From Fibrobacter sp. UWB16 (GTDB taxonomy: Bacteria; Fibrobacterota; Fibrobacteria; Fibrobacterales; Fibrobacteraceae): 64,000 nt of DNA. How positions within the stretch are numbered: position 1 is the first letter of the stretch; the number at the start of each line of letters is the position of its first letter. Shown here one piece after another: positions 42,648-51,034 of the stretch. Under the pieces are notes generated by a model. The model saw only the letters and a program-made list of their open reading frames with translations. It did not search any database and was not told the DNA's origin. The DNA lies in assembly GCF_900215325.1 (NCBI RefSeq), contig NZ_OCMS01000001.1, forward strand, positions 186,001-250,000. The letters run 5' to 3'. Both the position numbers and the translations under genes were made by a program.

Positions 42648-43345
42648 GCTTCCTCCTCGGCAACTCCTTCAACAGCGAGCATGTCCCCTCTCTTGAACAA
42701 ACTCAATACTTGCGATCCAAAGTTGTAATAAGAAGTTTCGTTACTTCCATTTTTAGAGGTAAAGTAATTGTACCCGGCAGAGGCAGGGATAGCCACAACA
42801 AGGCCAGCCACCGTGGTGATAAGCGCCATAGCGATACCCGGAGCGACAACAGTCAAATCCGCAGAACCATGATGACCAATCTGGAAGAACGCAATCATGA
42901 TGCCCCAAACCGTACCGAGCAAGCCAAAGAACGGAGCCAAGTTAGAGCTCGTGGCAAGGAAAGTCAAATAGCGGTCCTCACCCATGCGGATTCCTTCAAT
43001 CGAACGCTGGATAGCATCTTCGAGTAAGGAGGAACGATGCTGAATAGATTCGTAAGTTACTTTACCCTTGAACTTGGATACTTCGTTCAAGACCTCGACG
43101 CTCAACAGGCGGAGTGCGCTATCGCTAGAGACGGTACAAAGTTTTTGGAGTTCAGAGAAATGCTTGAGCTTGCAGAAATCCTTAAAGAACTTGGCATTGG
43201 CACGCAAATTCGATTTATGCTTAAAGAACTTCACGATGATGATGCCCCAGGAACCCAGCGACATAAAAGCGAGAATCCCGAGAATAATCATGGTTACAAT
43301 ATCGGACTGCGTGATCATCTGCAGTATAGGTACAGTATTGTTCAA
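42644..43345 (-). CDS. tolQ: MotA/TolQ/ExbB proton channel protein
   Basis: The proton-channel subunit of the Tol motor, about 233 residues with three membrane helices (near 15-35, 135-160, 170-195) and the family segment FFGLLGTVWGIMIAF. The start is TTG at 43345, five bases behind GGAGG; a TTG further upstream at 43357 would bury the ribosome site inside the gene. First gene of the operon; an AT-rich region of about 180 bases precedes it. Confidence 0.93.
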   Translation of the reverse strand: MNNTVPILQMITQSDIVTMIILGILAFMSLGSWGIIIVKFFKHKSNLRANAKFFKDFCKLKHFSELQKLCTVSSDSALRLLSVEVLNEVSKFKGKVTYESIQHRSSLLEDAIQRSIEGIRMGEDRYLTFLATSSNLAPFFGLLGTVWGIMIAFFQIGHHGSADLTVVAPGIAMALITTVAGLVVAIPASAGYNYFTSKNGSNETSYYNFGSQVLSLFKRGDMLAVEGVAEEEA

Positions 43346-43539
43346 GACAACCTCCAAAAAAATTTTACAAAAATATACGTACTATATTATAATACAAAAA
43401 AACATAACCCAAAGTAAACAGAAAACGTTTAACAACACTTTTTTTGACAAATGCTGCAAAACTACTTCTTTGCATGATATTTTTTGTATATTAAAAGCAC
43501 AAAACAATGTAATGGATTTTTAATTCCAAGGAGAAAACA

Positions 43540-44079
43540 ATGAAAAAACTCATCGCATGTTTCGCTCTTGCAGCACTTTTCGCTGGCTGCTCAAGCAACC
43601 CGCCGCAGACCCCGCAAGAAAAGCAAGCTAGCCTCCTCATCGAAATGCAGATGCAGAAGAAGAGCTACCTCAAGCAGCACATTCCGGCTGGCATCGGCAT
43701 CGGCGAATCCGCAGATGAACAGATTGCTTACGAAAAGGCCGACCAGAACGCTCGCGTAGACCTCGCCAAGTCTATCGATGCTCAAACCAAGGCTCTTGTC
43801 AAGAACTTCAAGGAAGATGTGAGCGACGAAATTGCCGAACACTTCCAGAGCACGTCCAAGACCTCTGTGAACCAGCGCCTCAATGGTGCAACGCTCAACG
43901 ACGTCAAGGTTGAAACCACAGCCGATGGCAAGTTCAAGGTTTACGGCGTGATGACGCTCGACTCTGACCTCGTCTCCGAATACATCAAGATGCTCGAACA
44001 GCAAGAAAAGAAGGAAGAAGCTGAAAAGATTCGCGCCGCTGCTGAAAAGGCTTACGCCGAACTTGATGAAATGGAATAA
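43540..44079 (+). CDS. LPP20-like lipoprotein
   Basis: A 179-residue lipoprotein. Signal peptide and lipobox LFAGCSS, then a domain with GIGESADEQIAYEKADQNAR typical of the LPP20 family, and a helical Glu/Lys-rich C-terminus (EQQEKKEEAEKIRAAAEKAYAE). LPP20 of Helicobacter is an outer-membrane antigen of unknown activity. AAGGAG precedes the ATG. It is divergent from the tol operon and probably monocistronic. Confidence 0.85.
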   Translation: MKKLIACFALAALFAGCSSNPPQTPQEKQASLLIEMQMQKKSYLKQHIPAGIGIGESADEQIAYEKADQNARVDLAKSIDAQTKALVKNFKEDVSDEIAEHFQSTSKTSVNQRLNGATLNDVKVETTADGKFKVYGVMTLDSDLVSEYIKMLEQQEKKEEAEKIRAAAEKAYAELDEME

Positions 44080-44124
44080 TCTTCCATCTTAAATTTCAAG
44101 CAAAAAGACATTGGCTAAGCCAAT

Positions 44125-44220
44125 GTTTTTTTTTCAAGACTTCACTGGATTCCTCGCTACGCTCGGAATGACGATGCTCCGTCATCCTGAGGGGCTTCGC
44201 CCCGAAGGATCCAGTCAAAT
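44125..44220. repeat. Dispersed GTCATCCTGAG repeat
   Basis: GTCATCCTGAGGGGCTTCGCC and GAAGGATCCAGTCAAA, preceded by a half-copy (CACTGGATTCCTCGC). Between convergent genes. Confidence 0.65.
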
Positions 44221-44225
44221 TTTAT

Positions 44226-45572
44226 TTAGCGGTGTTCGTTCGTCGTGGGCTCCATGCCTCGGAAGAACGCGAGCCCATCAAAAACATCCTTAAGCGCCTG
44301 CACAGTCGCCCCAATCATATAAAGACTACCTGTAATGAGCACCGGCGAACCGTCCGTGACGCTCGCACAAACTTCATTGAGATACTCAAGGGAAAACTCG
44401 CCCGCACTCGCGACATGCAGTCCAAGCTTTTCAAGCTCGCCCTGCAAATCAATGAGTTCGCGGAATCGCGGATACGGCGTACGCGTGATATGCCAAGCGC
44501 TCACGTGCGGCGCCATGAGCTTGAGCATCTCGCCCACATCCTTGTCGCGGAGCGCTCCAAACACGCAATGGAACTTCTGATTCGGGTAATACTTATCAAG
44601 CGTCTCGACCAGACGGCGGACTGCATGGGAATTGTGCGCACCATCTAGAATAAACTTTGTCACGCCGTTTGCATCGATAAGCTTTTGCATACGGCCCGCC
44701 CAGGAGCGCGTCGCAAGAGTCTTAAGTGCAAGCGCATCATCGTACACACTCGGATTTGTCATTCCCGCGAAAGCGGGAATCTCCTTATCACTGTTCGATA
44801 TACGTTGTAAAAATAATTCCGCAGCCTTAAGCGAAAGGCTTGCGTTTTCAATGTAATGTTGTCCTAAATTCGGGAGTTCAATATCGTTACGGATTTCGGG
44901 AACAACGCACAAGCATCCGTGCGAAGCCGCAAAAATTTTGGCTTCAGCAATCAAAGCATCATTCAAGCCACCCAAGACAAAAGTCTTGCTATGACCATTC
45001 GAAAGAATACTTTGTGCGGAACCCGCCACACCCATTTTTTCCTTGAGGATTGCAGATTCCGTGCTACCGAGAACTTCCGTGTGCTCCAGCCCGATGCTCG
45101 TAAGCACAATCAATTCGCCATCGGCAACGGCAGTGCTGTCCAAGCGACCGCCCATGCCCGCTTCCAAGACCGCAACATCGATGTTCTGTTCTGCGTAATA
45201 GAGGAATGCGACAATCGTCAGCACTTCAAAAAACGTCGGTTCCACTTGCGTTTCTTCGGCAGCGGCCTTGACCTGCATAATCAAACGGTCAAGAGATTCA
45301 TCGTCAATCGGCAAATCGTTCACACGGATGCGTTCACGCATGCTCACCAAGTGCGGGCTCGTATAAAGCCCCGTCTTGAGGCCGTGCGCCTGCAAAACAC
45401 CCGACAAGTAATAGCTCGTCGAGCCCTTGCCGTTCGTGCCAACAACATGAATCGTCTTAAACTTTTTTTGAGGATTTCCGAGAGCTTCGCAAAGTTTACG
45501 GGTAGAAGCAAGACCCGGCATCATCCCGAATATGAGGCGGGAATTCAAATATTCCAATCCGTTCTGAATCAT
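44226..45572 (-). CDS. folC: Bifunctional folylpolyglutamate/dihydrofolate synthase
   Basis: Adds glutamate to folates. The 448-residue Mur-ligase-like enzyme has ATP loop VVGTNGKGSTSYYL, SPHLVSMRERI, LEAGMGGRLDSTA and LDGAHNSHA. At about residues 268-282 the segment DKEIPAFAGMTN is encoded by a 27-base palindrome (44758-44784) of the dispersed ATTCCCG repeat family, inserted in frame in the region between the ATPase domain and the C-terminal domain. The gene is alone on its strand. Confidence 0.95.
   Translation of the reverse strand: MIQNGLEYLNSRLIFGMMPGLASTRKLCEALGNPQKKFKTIHVVGTNGKGSTSYYLSGVLQAHGLKTGLYTSPHLVSMRERIRVNDLPIDDESLDRLIMQVKAAAEETQVEPTFFEVLTIVAFLYYAEQNIDVAVLEAGMGGRLDSTAVADGELIVLTSIGLEHTEVLGSTESAILKEKMGVAGSAQSILSNGHSKTFVLGGLNDALIAEAKIFAASHGCLCVVPEIRNDIELPNLGQHYIENASLSLKAAELFLQRISNSDKEIPAFAGMTNPSVYDDALALKTLATRSWAGRMQKLIDANGVTKFILDGAHNSHAVRRLVETLDKYYPNQKFHCVFGALRDKDVGEMLKLMAPHVSAWHITRTPYPRFRELIDLQGELEKLGLHVASAGEFSLEYLNEVCASVTDGSPVLITGSLYMIGATVQALKDVFDGLAFFRGMEPTTNEHR
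44758..44784. repeat. Palindromic repeat inside folC
   Basis: ATTCCCGC and GCGGGAAT around GAAA, with the GTC and CTCC flanks typical of intergenic copies. It is read through in frame as EIPAFAGMT. Confidence 0.85.
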
Positions 45573-45597
45573 GATCTATAATATAGAAAAGACGAGA

Positions 45598-45861
45598 GTT
45601 TAGTGGTTGGTGGTTAGTGGTTGGTGGTTAGGAACAGTGAGCTACGAGCAACGAGCGATGAGACTTGAGTGATGTAGACTCTGTCACTCTGGAGGCTTGT
45701 AAAGCCGATAGAGTCCATAAACGCAGTGGATCCTATCGCGTCGGCTACGCCTGGCTCCAGGATGACAATTTACTATCCCCTGATACCAGTAACCTGCTCC
45801 CTGACACCTACATAATTGATTACATTTTACGTGCTTTAATTTTAAATCAAGGGTTAATTAT
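45598..45861. repeat. Low-complexity and degenerate repeat region, no gene
   Basis: GTGGTTGGTGGTTAGTGGTTGG tandem-like tract at 45602-45632, then CTACGAGCAACGAGC. At 45688-45765 lies a degenerate GTCATCCTGGAGCC-type repeat. The last 90 bases are AT-rich and could hold the endonuclease gene promoter, but no clear -35/-10 pair was found. Confidence 0.5.
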
Positions 45862-46605
45862 ATGAAAGTTTCAGCAAGCGCTGTCGCTTTGATTCTTTGC
45901 GTTTTCGCAACTTTTTCGTTTGCGAAAGTCGATCCCGAGGCATCACCTCGTCACTACAACTACCGCGATGCAGGCAAGCAGATGAGGCGCATCTACTACG
46001 GCGAACTTCAGGAAACCATCTACTGCGGTTGCCGCTATCTCGACAAAAAACACGTGGACTTTAGCACCTGCAACTACAAGCCGCGTGAAAACCCCAACCG
46101 CAAAAGCCTTGATCGCACCAAGCGCATCGAGTGGGAACACATCGTGACCGCCCACAACATGGGGCAACACCTCCCCTGCTGGCGTGACGGCGGCCGCAAG
46201 AACTGCAGCGCAAACGACACCACATTCAAGATCATGGAAGGCGACCTCCACAACCTCTACCCCGCCATTGGCGAAGTGAACGGAGACCGCAGCAACTTCA
46301 TGTTCAGCCAGTGGACGAACAACCCGGTCCCCATGTACGGCGAGTGCGAAACTATCGTCGATTTCAAGGACAAGAAGGTCCAACCCCGCAAAGAAGTCCG
46401 AGGCTTAATCGCCCGCGTGCATTTCTACATGGAAAAGACCTACAACATCAACCTCTCCAAGCAAGACCGCAAACTTTTCGAAGCCTGGGACAAAATGTAC
46501 CCCGTCACCGAGCGCGAATGCGAGCGCGACCGCCGCATTTTCAAGGTCCAGGGTGACCACAACCCCTTCGTCTTCGAGAAATGCCTAGATTCTGTTGACA
46601 AGTAG
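45862..46605 (+). CDS. Secreted endonuclease I (EndA/Vvn family)
   Basis: A 247-residue exported nuclease. Signal peptide 1-21 (ends FSFA). The beta-beta-alpha metal core is in RIEWEHIVTAHNMG (catalytic His) with EGDLHNLYPAIGEVNGDRSNF, which supplies the metal-binding Glu/Asn. Several Cys pairs (CGCRYLDKKH, CWRDGGRKNC, CERDRR, KCLDSVDK) suggest disulfides in the periplasm, as in Vvn. It would degrade DNA non-specifically, for nutrient use or blocking transformation. It lies 97 bases upstream of rpsD. Confidence 0.92.
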   Translation: MKVSASAVALILCVFATFSFAKVDPEASPRHYNYRDAGKQMRRIYYGELQETIYCGCRYLDKKHVDFSTCNYKPRENPNRKSLDRTKRIEWEHIVTAHNMGQHLPCWRDGGRKNCSANDTTFKIMEGDLHNLYPAIGEVNGDRSNFMFSQWTNNPVPMYGECETIVDFKDKKVQPRKEVRGLIARVHFYMEKTYNINLSKQDRKLFEAWDKMYPVTERECERDRRIFKVQGDHNPFVFEKCLDSVDK

Positions 46606-46702
46606 TGAACATTTGACTAAATTTGAAGTCCAAATCTCGCATGTCGTGCCAAGCTCTGCCAACTTGCGAGCGTAACCAAAGAGCTTCCTCAAAGAGGTAA
46701 AT

Positions 46703-47308
46703 ATGTCCTCCTTCCGCGGACCTAAAGGTAAAGTAGCACGCTCTCTCGGCGTTGCCGTTTCTCAGAAGACTCAAAAGGCTCTCGACCGCCGCAACTTCGC
46801 ACCTGGCCAGCATGGTCAGACCCGCAAGAAGTCTGCTTCCGTTTACAAGCAGCAGTTGGTCGAAAAGCAGCGTCTTCGTTTCACCTACAACATTTCCGAA
46901 GCTCAGCTTGCCAAGGCATACAAGGAAGCTAACCGTCGTGAAGGTTCTGCAGGTGATAACCTGATGATCTTGCTCGAAACTCGTCTTGACGCAGTTGTCT
47001 ACCGCATGGGTTTTGCCCGTACGATCTTCGCTGCTCGTCAGTACGTTGCACACGGTCACTTCACTGTGAACGGTGTTCGTAGCTTCTCTCCGAGCCGCCT
47101 CATCAAGGCTGGCGACGTGATCGCTGTTCGTGAACAGTCCAAGGAACACGTGCAGATCAAGGAAGCAATCGCTTCTGCAGCTGCCGCTCCGGAATACTTG
47201 TCTGTCGATCTCGGCAAGATGCAGGGTACTCTCGTGAAGCTTCCGCTCCGCGACCAGATCCCGGTCAAGCTCGAAGAACAGCTCGTCGTGGAATACTACT
47301 CCAGGTAG
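46703..47308 (+). CDS. rpsD: 30S ribosomal protein S4
   Basis: A 201-residue S4, with the S4 RNA-binding domain near 90-150 (LDAVVYRMGFARTIFAARQYVAHGHFTVNG). The N-terminus MSSFRGPKGKVARSLGV lacks the four zinc cysteines of C+ S4 forms, so it is a C- type. It is not in an rpsM-rpsK-rpoA cluster, so this is a detached copy. AAAGAGG precedes the ATG. A terminator follows. Confidence 0.97.
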   Translation: MSSFRGPKGKVARSLGVAVSQKTQKALDRRNFAPGQHGQTRKKSASVYKQQLVEKQRLRFTYNISEAQLAKAYKEANRREGSAGDNLMILLETRLDAVVYRMGFARTIFAARQYVAHGHFTVNGVRSFSPSRLIKAGDVIAVREQSKEHVQIKEAIASAAAAPEYLSVDLGKMQGTLVKLPLRDQIPVKLEEQLVVEYYSR

Positions 47309-47344
47309 TAAGCCGCTTAGAGCCAACAAGACTCAAGCTTTTAA

Positions 47345-47374
47345 AGACGCTCGCAGAAATGCGGGCGTTTTTTT
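47345..47374 (+). terminator. Terminator after rpsD
   Basis: ACGCTCGCA and TGCGGGCGT with one G-T wobble, then seven T. Confidence 0.9.
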
Positions 47375-47564
47375 ATTTTATTATAAAAGCAAGTTTTTCT
47401 TCGTAAGACAAATCATTTATAGACTTGCCAACTTTTTGGGCATATGCGACAAGCGCACGATGATCATACCTACAAGATGGAGCATCTTTATAAGGATTCG
47501 GGAAACCCAAATATTCGCTTTGAATATCCGCTAAATTCATGGTCTTTTTTTCAATTCCACTCAT
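47373..47564 (-). CDS. Small hypothetical protein paired with a GNAT gene
   Basis: A 63-residue protein (MSGIEKKTMNLADIQ...). The ATG at 47564 has GGAG ten bases upstream and overlaps the end of the preceding GNAT gene by 14 bases. It has the look of a short partner protein (NPYKDAPSCRYDHRALVAYAQ; SYEEKLAFIIK). No family recognised. The coupling suggests a GNAT-partner pair, perhaps toxin-antitoxin-like, with the GNAT first. Confidence 0.6.
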   Translation of the reverse strand: MSGIEKKTMNLADIQSEYLGFPNPYKDAPSCRYDHRALVAYAQKVGKSINDLSYEEKLAFIIK

Positions 47565-48105
47565 AAGTGTAATTCTCCAAAAGCTTTTGGGCAGCACTAG
47601 GTTCTATCAAAAAATGATACGGATGAAGAATACCAACGAAAGAACATCCGAGAAACTCAATATAGTGATTCAAAAGCTCCCTATTAAGAGCAAAACCGTA
47701 AACAAATCCATCAAAGCCACATTTAAAAGACATATCTACAGCAATAGCAAAAAGATGACCTCCGACACCACTATACTTTTTCTTTCCAAATAAATATATG
47801 TTATTTCTAGGCGCCGTACAAGCCCAATGCAAATACACGGCTCGAATATCAGAATCCTTTTTTAGCGCAATAAGTCCCTGTACTTCATTATTTCTCTTTA
47901 AAGCAAGAGCAAACACATCAACATTTAAAGGGACTTTAACCCAATCAATTCCCCAACCATTGGACGAATTATATTTTCTAAGAACAGAACGACTTTCTAT
48001 TTTAAAAACGAAAGTTTCTTCAATTGATCCGGTTTCCAAATCCTTGAGGCAAGGAACCATTTCATCTAGCCATATATCAACGCAGCCATTTAATACATCA
48101 TTCAT
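47551..48105 (-). CDS. GNAT-fold acetyltransferase-like protein
   Basis: A 184-residue protein. The CoA-binding motif of GNAT enzymes appears as KKKYSGVGGHLFAIAVDMSFKCG (R/Q-x-x-G-x-G/A position), preceded by strand VQGLIALKKD and followed by HYIEFLGCSF. AAGGAG-like AAGGAGAAAAAAATG sets the start. It is followed by an overlapping small gene. The AT-rich composition differs from rpsD and the GH8 gene on either side, so it was probably acquired. The substrate is unknown; a tRNA-acetylating toxin role is possible but not shown. Confidence 0.68.
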   Translation of the reverse strand: MNDVLNGCVDIWLDEMVPCLKDLETGSIEETFVFKIESRSVLRKYNSSNGWGIDWVKVPLNVDVFALALKRNNEVQGLIALKKDSDIRAVYLHWACTAPRNNIYLFGKKKYSGVGGHLFAIAVDMSFKCGFDGFVYGFALNRELLNHYIEFLGCSFVGILHPYHFLIEPSAAQKLLENYTYEWN

Positions 48106-48174
48106 TTTTTTCTCCTTCCCCGTCTACACGCTTGAAAAAACGGGATTAATCATTTTTTATGAATATAGAATTGT

Positions 48175-48197
48175 AAAATGTCAAATCATGACATTTT
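48175..48197. promoter_or_regulatory. Perfect inverted repeat upstream of the GH8 gene
   Basis: AAAATGTCA and TGACATTTT separated by AATCA. It lies in the divergent region between the GNAT and GH8 genes and has the size of a GntR or LacI operator. The regulator gene at 49666-50991 is a plausible binder. Confidence 0.45.
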
Positions 48198-48328
48198 CAA
48201 TTTTATTCAAATTTTGTTTTCGCAAATGCCACAATTTTCCAAGCCGTCCAAGAAACACTCGCAACACTTTTAAATTATTTCATCTACAAAACAGGACGGG
48301 AGCCCAATACATTTCTATTTTAGATGCC

Positions 48329-49447
48329 ATGAGAAACATTTTTGAAGAAATTGGTAAGACTCCCGCCGAAATCGAGGCAAAACTCAACAAGGCTTTCACG
48401 CAACTGTTCGAAGGCGACCGCGAAAACGAACGCATTTGCTTTGACAAAGGCAATGACATGGCGTACATCGTGGATATCGGCCACAACGACATCCGCTCCG
48501 AAGGCATGAGCTACGGCATGACGGTTGCCGCACTCCTCGGCAAGCAGGACCTTTTCGACAAGCTCTGGAAATTCGCCAAGACGCACATGAAAAACACCGA
48601 AGGCGACCTCGCCGGTTATTACTCCTGGCAAGTCTCGACCGCTGACTTTTCGATGATGGACCCAGGTGCCGCTCCGGATGGCGAAGAATACTTTGCCGCA
48701 GCGCTCTTATACGCCGCCAAGATTTTCAAAAACGAACAATACAAGCGCGACGCCGTCGAGCTCATCAACGACATGGCACACAAGCCGCAAGCTGGCGATG
48801 TGTACACGATGATGGACGTGAACGCAGGACTCGTGCGATTTTCACCCATGAAAGGGAACGATTACACCGACCCGAGCTACAACACGGTCGCCTTCTACAG
48901 AATGTACGGCGAAGCCAGCGGCGATGCAATTTGGAACAAGATTGCAGACAACAGCGTTGCTTACTTGAAAAAGGCTTGCCACCCGGTCACGGGACTTGCC
49001 GCCGACTACAGTGAATTTGACGGAACACCGAAGAAAACGCCTTGGCACCCGGAAAGCGATTGCTTCTGCGGAGACGCTTGGCGAGTCGTGTGGAACATCG
49101 GTCTTGACGCTGCGAAATTGCAAGACAAGGGCGAACGTACCGACGTGAGCGAATGGGAAGTTTCCGCAGTCCGCAAAATTCTCGGTTACCTCCACGGGCG
49201 TCGCCCGTATCTCGCCGACATGCGTGTCGACGGGAGCGCGTTCCCGCGCGAGGCAAGGCCTGCTACGGGCGGCCTGATTGCCATGAACGCAGCATCGACA
49301 GTTGCACTCCCCGCAGGCGATCCGCTTATCAAGCCGTTCGCCGAAGACCTCTGGAATATGGAAATCCCGACCGGACTCTGGCGCTACTACGACGGACTCC
49401 TGTATATGCTCGGGCTCCTCGCCTGCTCTGGCAAGTTTAACGCTTGA
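48329..49447 (+). CDS. Glycoside hydrolase family 8, reducing-end xylose-releasing exo-oligoxylanase-like
   Basis: About 372 residues, without signal peptide, so cytoplasmic; it would trim imported xylo-oligosaccharides from the reducing end. It aligns along its length with the Bacillus halodurans Rex enzyme as I remember it: IRSEGMSYGM with general acid Glu58, DPGAAPDGEEYFAAALL, HPVTGLAADY, and SDCFCGDAWRVVWNIGLDA with candidate base Asp249. The start is uncertain. ATG 48329 has no good ribosome site, and in-frame residues just before it (TGAQYIS) resemble the Rex N-terminus (GAFYT), so a non-ATG start or a lost start is possible. Confidence 0.88.
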   Translation: MRNIFEEIGKTPAEIEAKLNKAFTQLFEGDRENERICFDKGNDMAYIVDIGHNDIRSEGMSYGMTVAALLGKQDLFDKLWKFAKTHMKNTEGDLAGYYSWQVSTADFSMMDPGAAPDGEEYFAAALLYAAKIFKNEQYKRDAVELINDMAHKPQAGDVYTMMDVNAGLVRFSPMKGNDYTDPSYNTVAFYRMYGEASGDAIWNKIADNSVAYLKKACHPVTGLAADYSEFDGTPKKTPWHPESDCFCGDAWRVVWNIGLDAAKLQDKGERTDVSEWEVSAVRKILGYLHGRRPYLADMRVDGSAFPREARPATGGLIAMNAASTVALPAGDPLIKPFAEDLWNMEIPTGLWRYYDGLLYMLGLLACSGKFNA

Positions 49448-49463
49448 TTCTTATTGCATTACG

Positions 49464-49665
49464 TCATCCTGACACCGAAGGTGGAAGACAACCTCGAAAG
49501 GCGAGTGTTGCAGCCATGCTTGCATGGATATAACCGAGCCGAAGAGGTTGGGGCTTGCCCCATCCAGTAAAGTCTTGTATTGCGTAACGAGACTTTACTG
49601 GACCCTTCGCTACGCTCAGGGTGACGAAGAAGCATTCGTTCGGAATGACGGTGATTCTGTAAAAA
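49464..49665. repeat. Cluster of dispersed palindromic repeats
   Basis: GTCATCCTGACACCGAAGG, then GAACCGAAG-like segments and ACTGGACCCTTCGCTACGCTCAGGGTGACGAAG. Several GTCATCCTGAG/CAGTAAAGTC units lie between the convergent GH8 and regulator genes. Confidence 0.65.
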
Positions 49666-50991
49666 CTAGTGTTTCTCGACAACTCTTCCTAGCGGCGTCT
49701 GCATTTGACGCCGCTGTTCTGCATATATGGTCGGCGCGACAATGTGGTAAATTGCCTCTTTCACCATTGTCCCGACATTGAATGCAAACGAATCAAACAC
49801 GTAGCGGTAACTTTCAATCGTATCGTCAAAGCCCACCACATACGGCGCCGGCAACTTTTTCGCCTTGAAGTAATCAATCAACGAAGCCGCCACCCAGTCA
49901 TTTGAACACACAAATTTATTCAAAGTCGCATTCTTCAAAAGCGATTCCAAAATGTTGTCCAAAAGCACCTGGCGCTCAACGCCATCGTGTGCAGCCGCAT
50001 CCGCCAAGTCAAACGGAGACGCATAGCGTTCATCGACAAGTGGAATCACATCCGTCCCCGCATCCAGCAAGCCTTGTAAGCGAGCCTTCGACCAAAAACT
50101 AGCATGGTACGGCGAGAGGTAATGAACAGGTCCCATATCCTTGCTCTTGAGGTAACGCCCGACAATCACGCCCGCTTCCTTGCCAAAAGCCACGTTGTAG
50201 AAAGCCCACTTCTTTTTATTGCGGGCAATCACCGGAATCACATCCGGAGCGTATTCCCACCAGACCGAAATCGGATTCTTGAACGATGCAAAATGTGCGA
50301 ACAACTTCGCCGCATCATCCACCAGCCACGTCGAGAGGAAAACGCCCAAGCAGTGAGTATCATTTTTTACAACAAACGTTTCGCCCGACGACAAATAGAA
50401 CAGGTTCGAAGCTTCGTGATACCCGATAAACTTCACCGCAATTTTCTGTTCTGCGGCAATCTGCGCAAACGTACGGAACACATCGGATTCGCGTTCGGAC
50501 TCAATTTTCAAGCGGCCGAATTCATCCGAACGATGCACAAACAAAATGTAATTCGACTTTTCGACAGGGCGCTCTTCGCTAAAGAAAAAGCGGTGCCCCA
50601 CATGGCGCAAAATCCCTTGCGCACACTTTTGCATCAAAAACTTTTTGACAATGTAAAGCGAAACATTGTAACGGTTCGAGAGTTCCTTGCACGAAGGGAG
50701 TTCATCAAAGGCATTCAGATACCCGCTGTCCAAATCGTTCTGGAACTGACGCTCGACCACTGAATACACACTCTCTTCGGCTTTCACCTCGAACGACGGA
50801 GCCGTGCCCCAAAAACAGCCCTTGCCATGAACGAGCTGCACAAGCTTTTCTTGAGCCAAAATCTTGTAAGCGCGATGAACCGTATTGACAGAAAGGCCAA
50901 GACGCTCCGCCATTTTGCGCACAGAGGGCATCTTTTCGCCATCGCGAAAACCGGCATCGGCAATCGAATTTTTTACATCTTCAATAAGCAA
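49666..50991 (-). CDS. GntR-family transcriptional regulator with LacI-type sensor and a second HTH-like segment
   Basis: A 441-residue DNA-binding protein. Residues 1-65 are a GntR winged helix (MPSVRKMAERLGLSVNTVHRAYKILAQEKLV...HGKG). Residues about 78-135 form a second, degenerate winged-helix-like segment (LPSCKELSNRYNVSLYIVKKFLMQKCAQGILRHVG). The rest is a periplasmic-binding-like sugar sensor. The start is TTG at 50991 with GAGG eight bases upstream. It is convergent with the GH8 gene, so xylo-oligosaccharide control of that gene is the simplest guess. The tandem HTH arrangement is uncommon. Confidence 0.85.
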   Translation of the reverse strand: MLIEDVKNSIADAGFRDGEKMPSVRKMAERLGLSVNTVHRAYKILAQEKLVQLVHGKGCFWGTAPSFEVKAEESVYSVVERQFQNDLDSGYLNAFDELPSCKELSNRYNVSLYIVKKFLMQKCAQGILRHVGHRFFFSEERPVEKSNYILFVHRSDEFGRLKIESERESDVFRTFAQIAAEQKIAVKFIGYHEASNLFYLSSGETFVVKNDTHCLGVFLSTWLVDDAAKLFAHFASFKNPISVWWEYAPDVIPVIARNKKKWAFYNVAFGKEAGVIVGRYLKSKDMGPVHYLSPYHASFWSKARLQGLLDAGTDVIPLVDERYASPFDLADAAAHDGVERQVLLDNILESLLKNATLNKFVCSNDWVAASLIDYFKAKKLPAPYVVGFDDTIESYRYVFDSFAFNVGTMVKEAIYHIVAPTIYAEQRRQMQTPLGRVVEKH

Positions 50992-51034
50992 CTTTAAATC
51001 CTCTTCATTTCACAAGATAACAAAATATTCCATC

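Noticed and set aside
45659-45765. Possible tRNA-like or structured element before the endonuclease gene
   Set aside because: It is a degenerate dispersed repeat; no acceptor stem or T-loop could be drawn.
47798-48328. Long N-terminal extension of the GH8 protein (about 177 extra residues)
   Set aside because: It is antisense to the GNAT gene and unlike any GH8 N-terminus. Only the last few residues before 48329 resemble the family.
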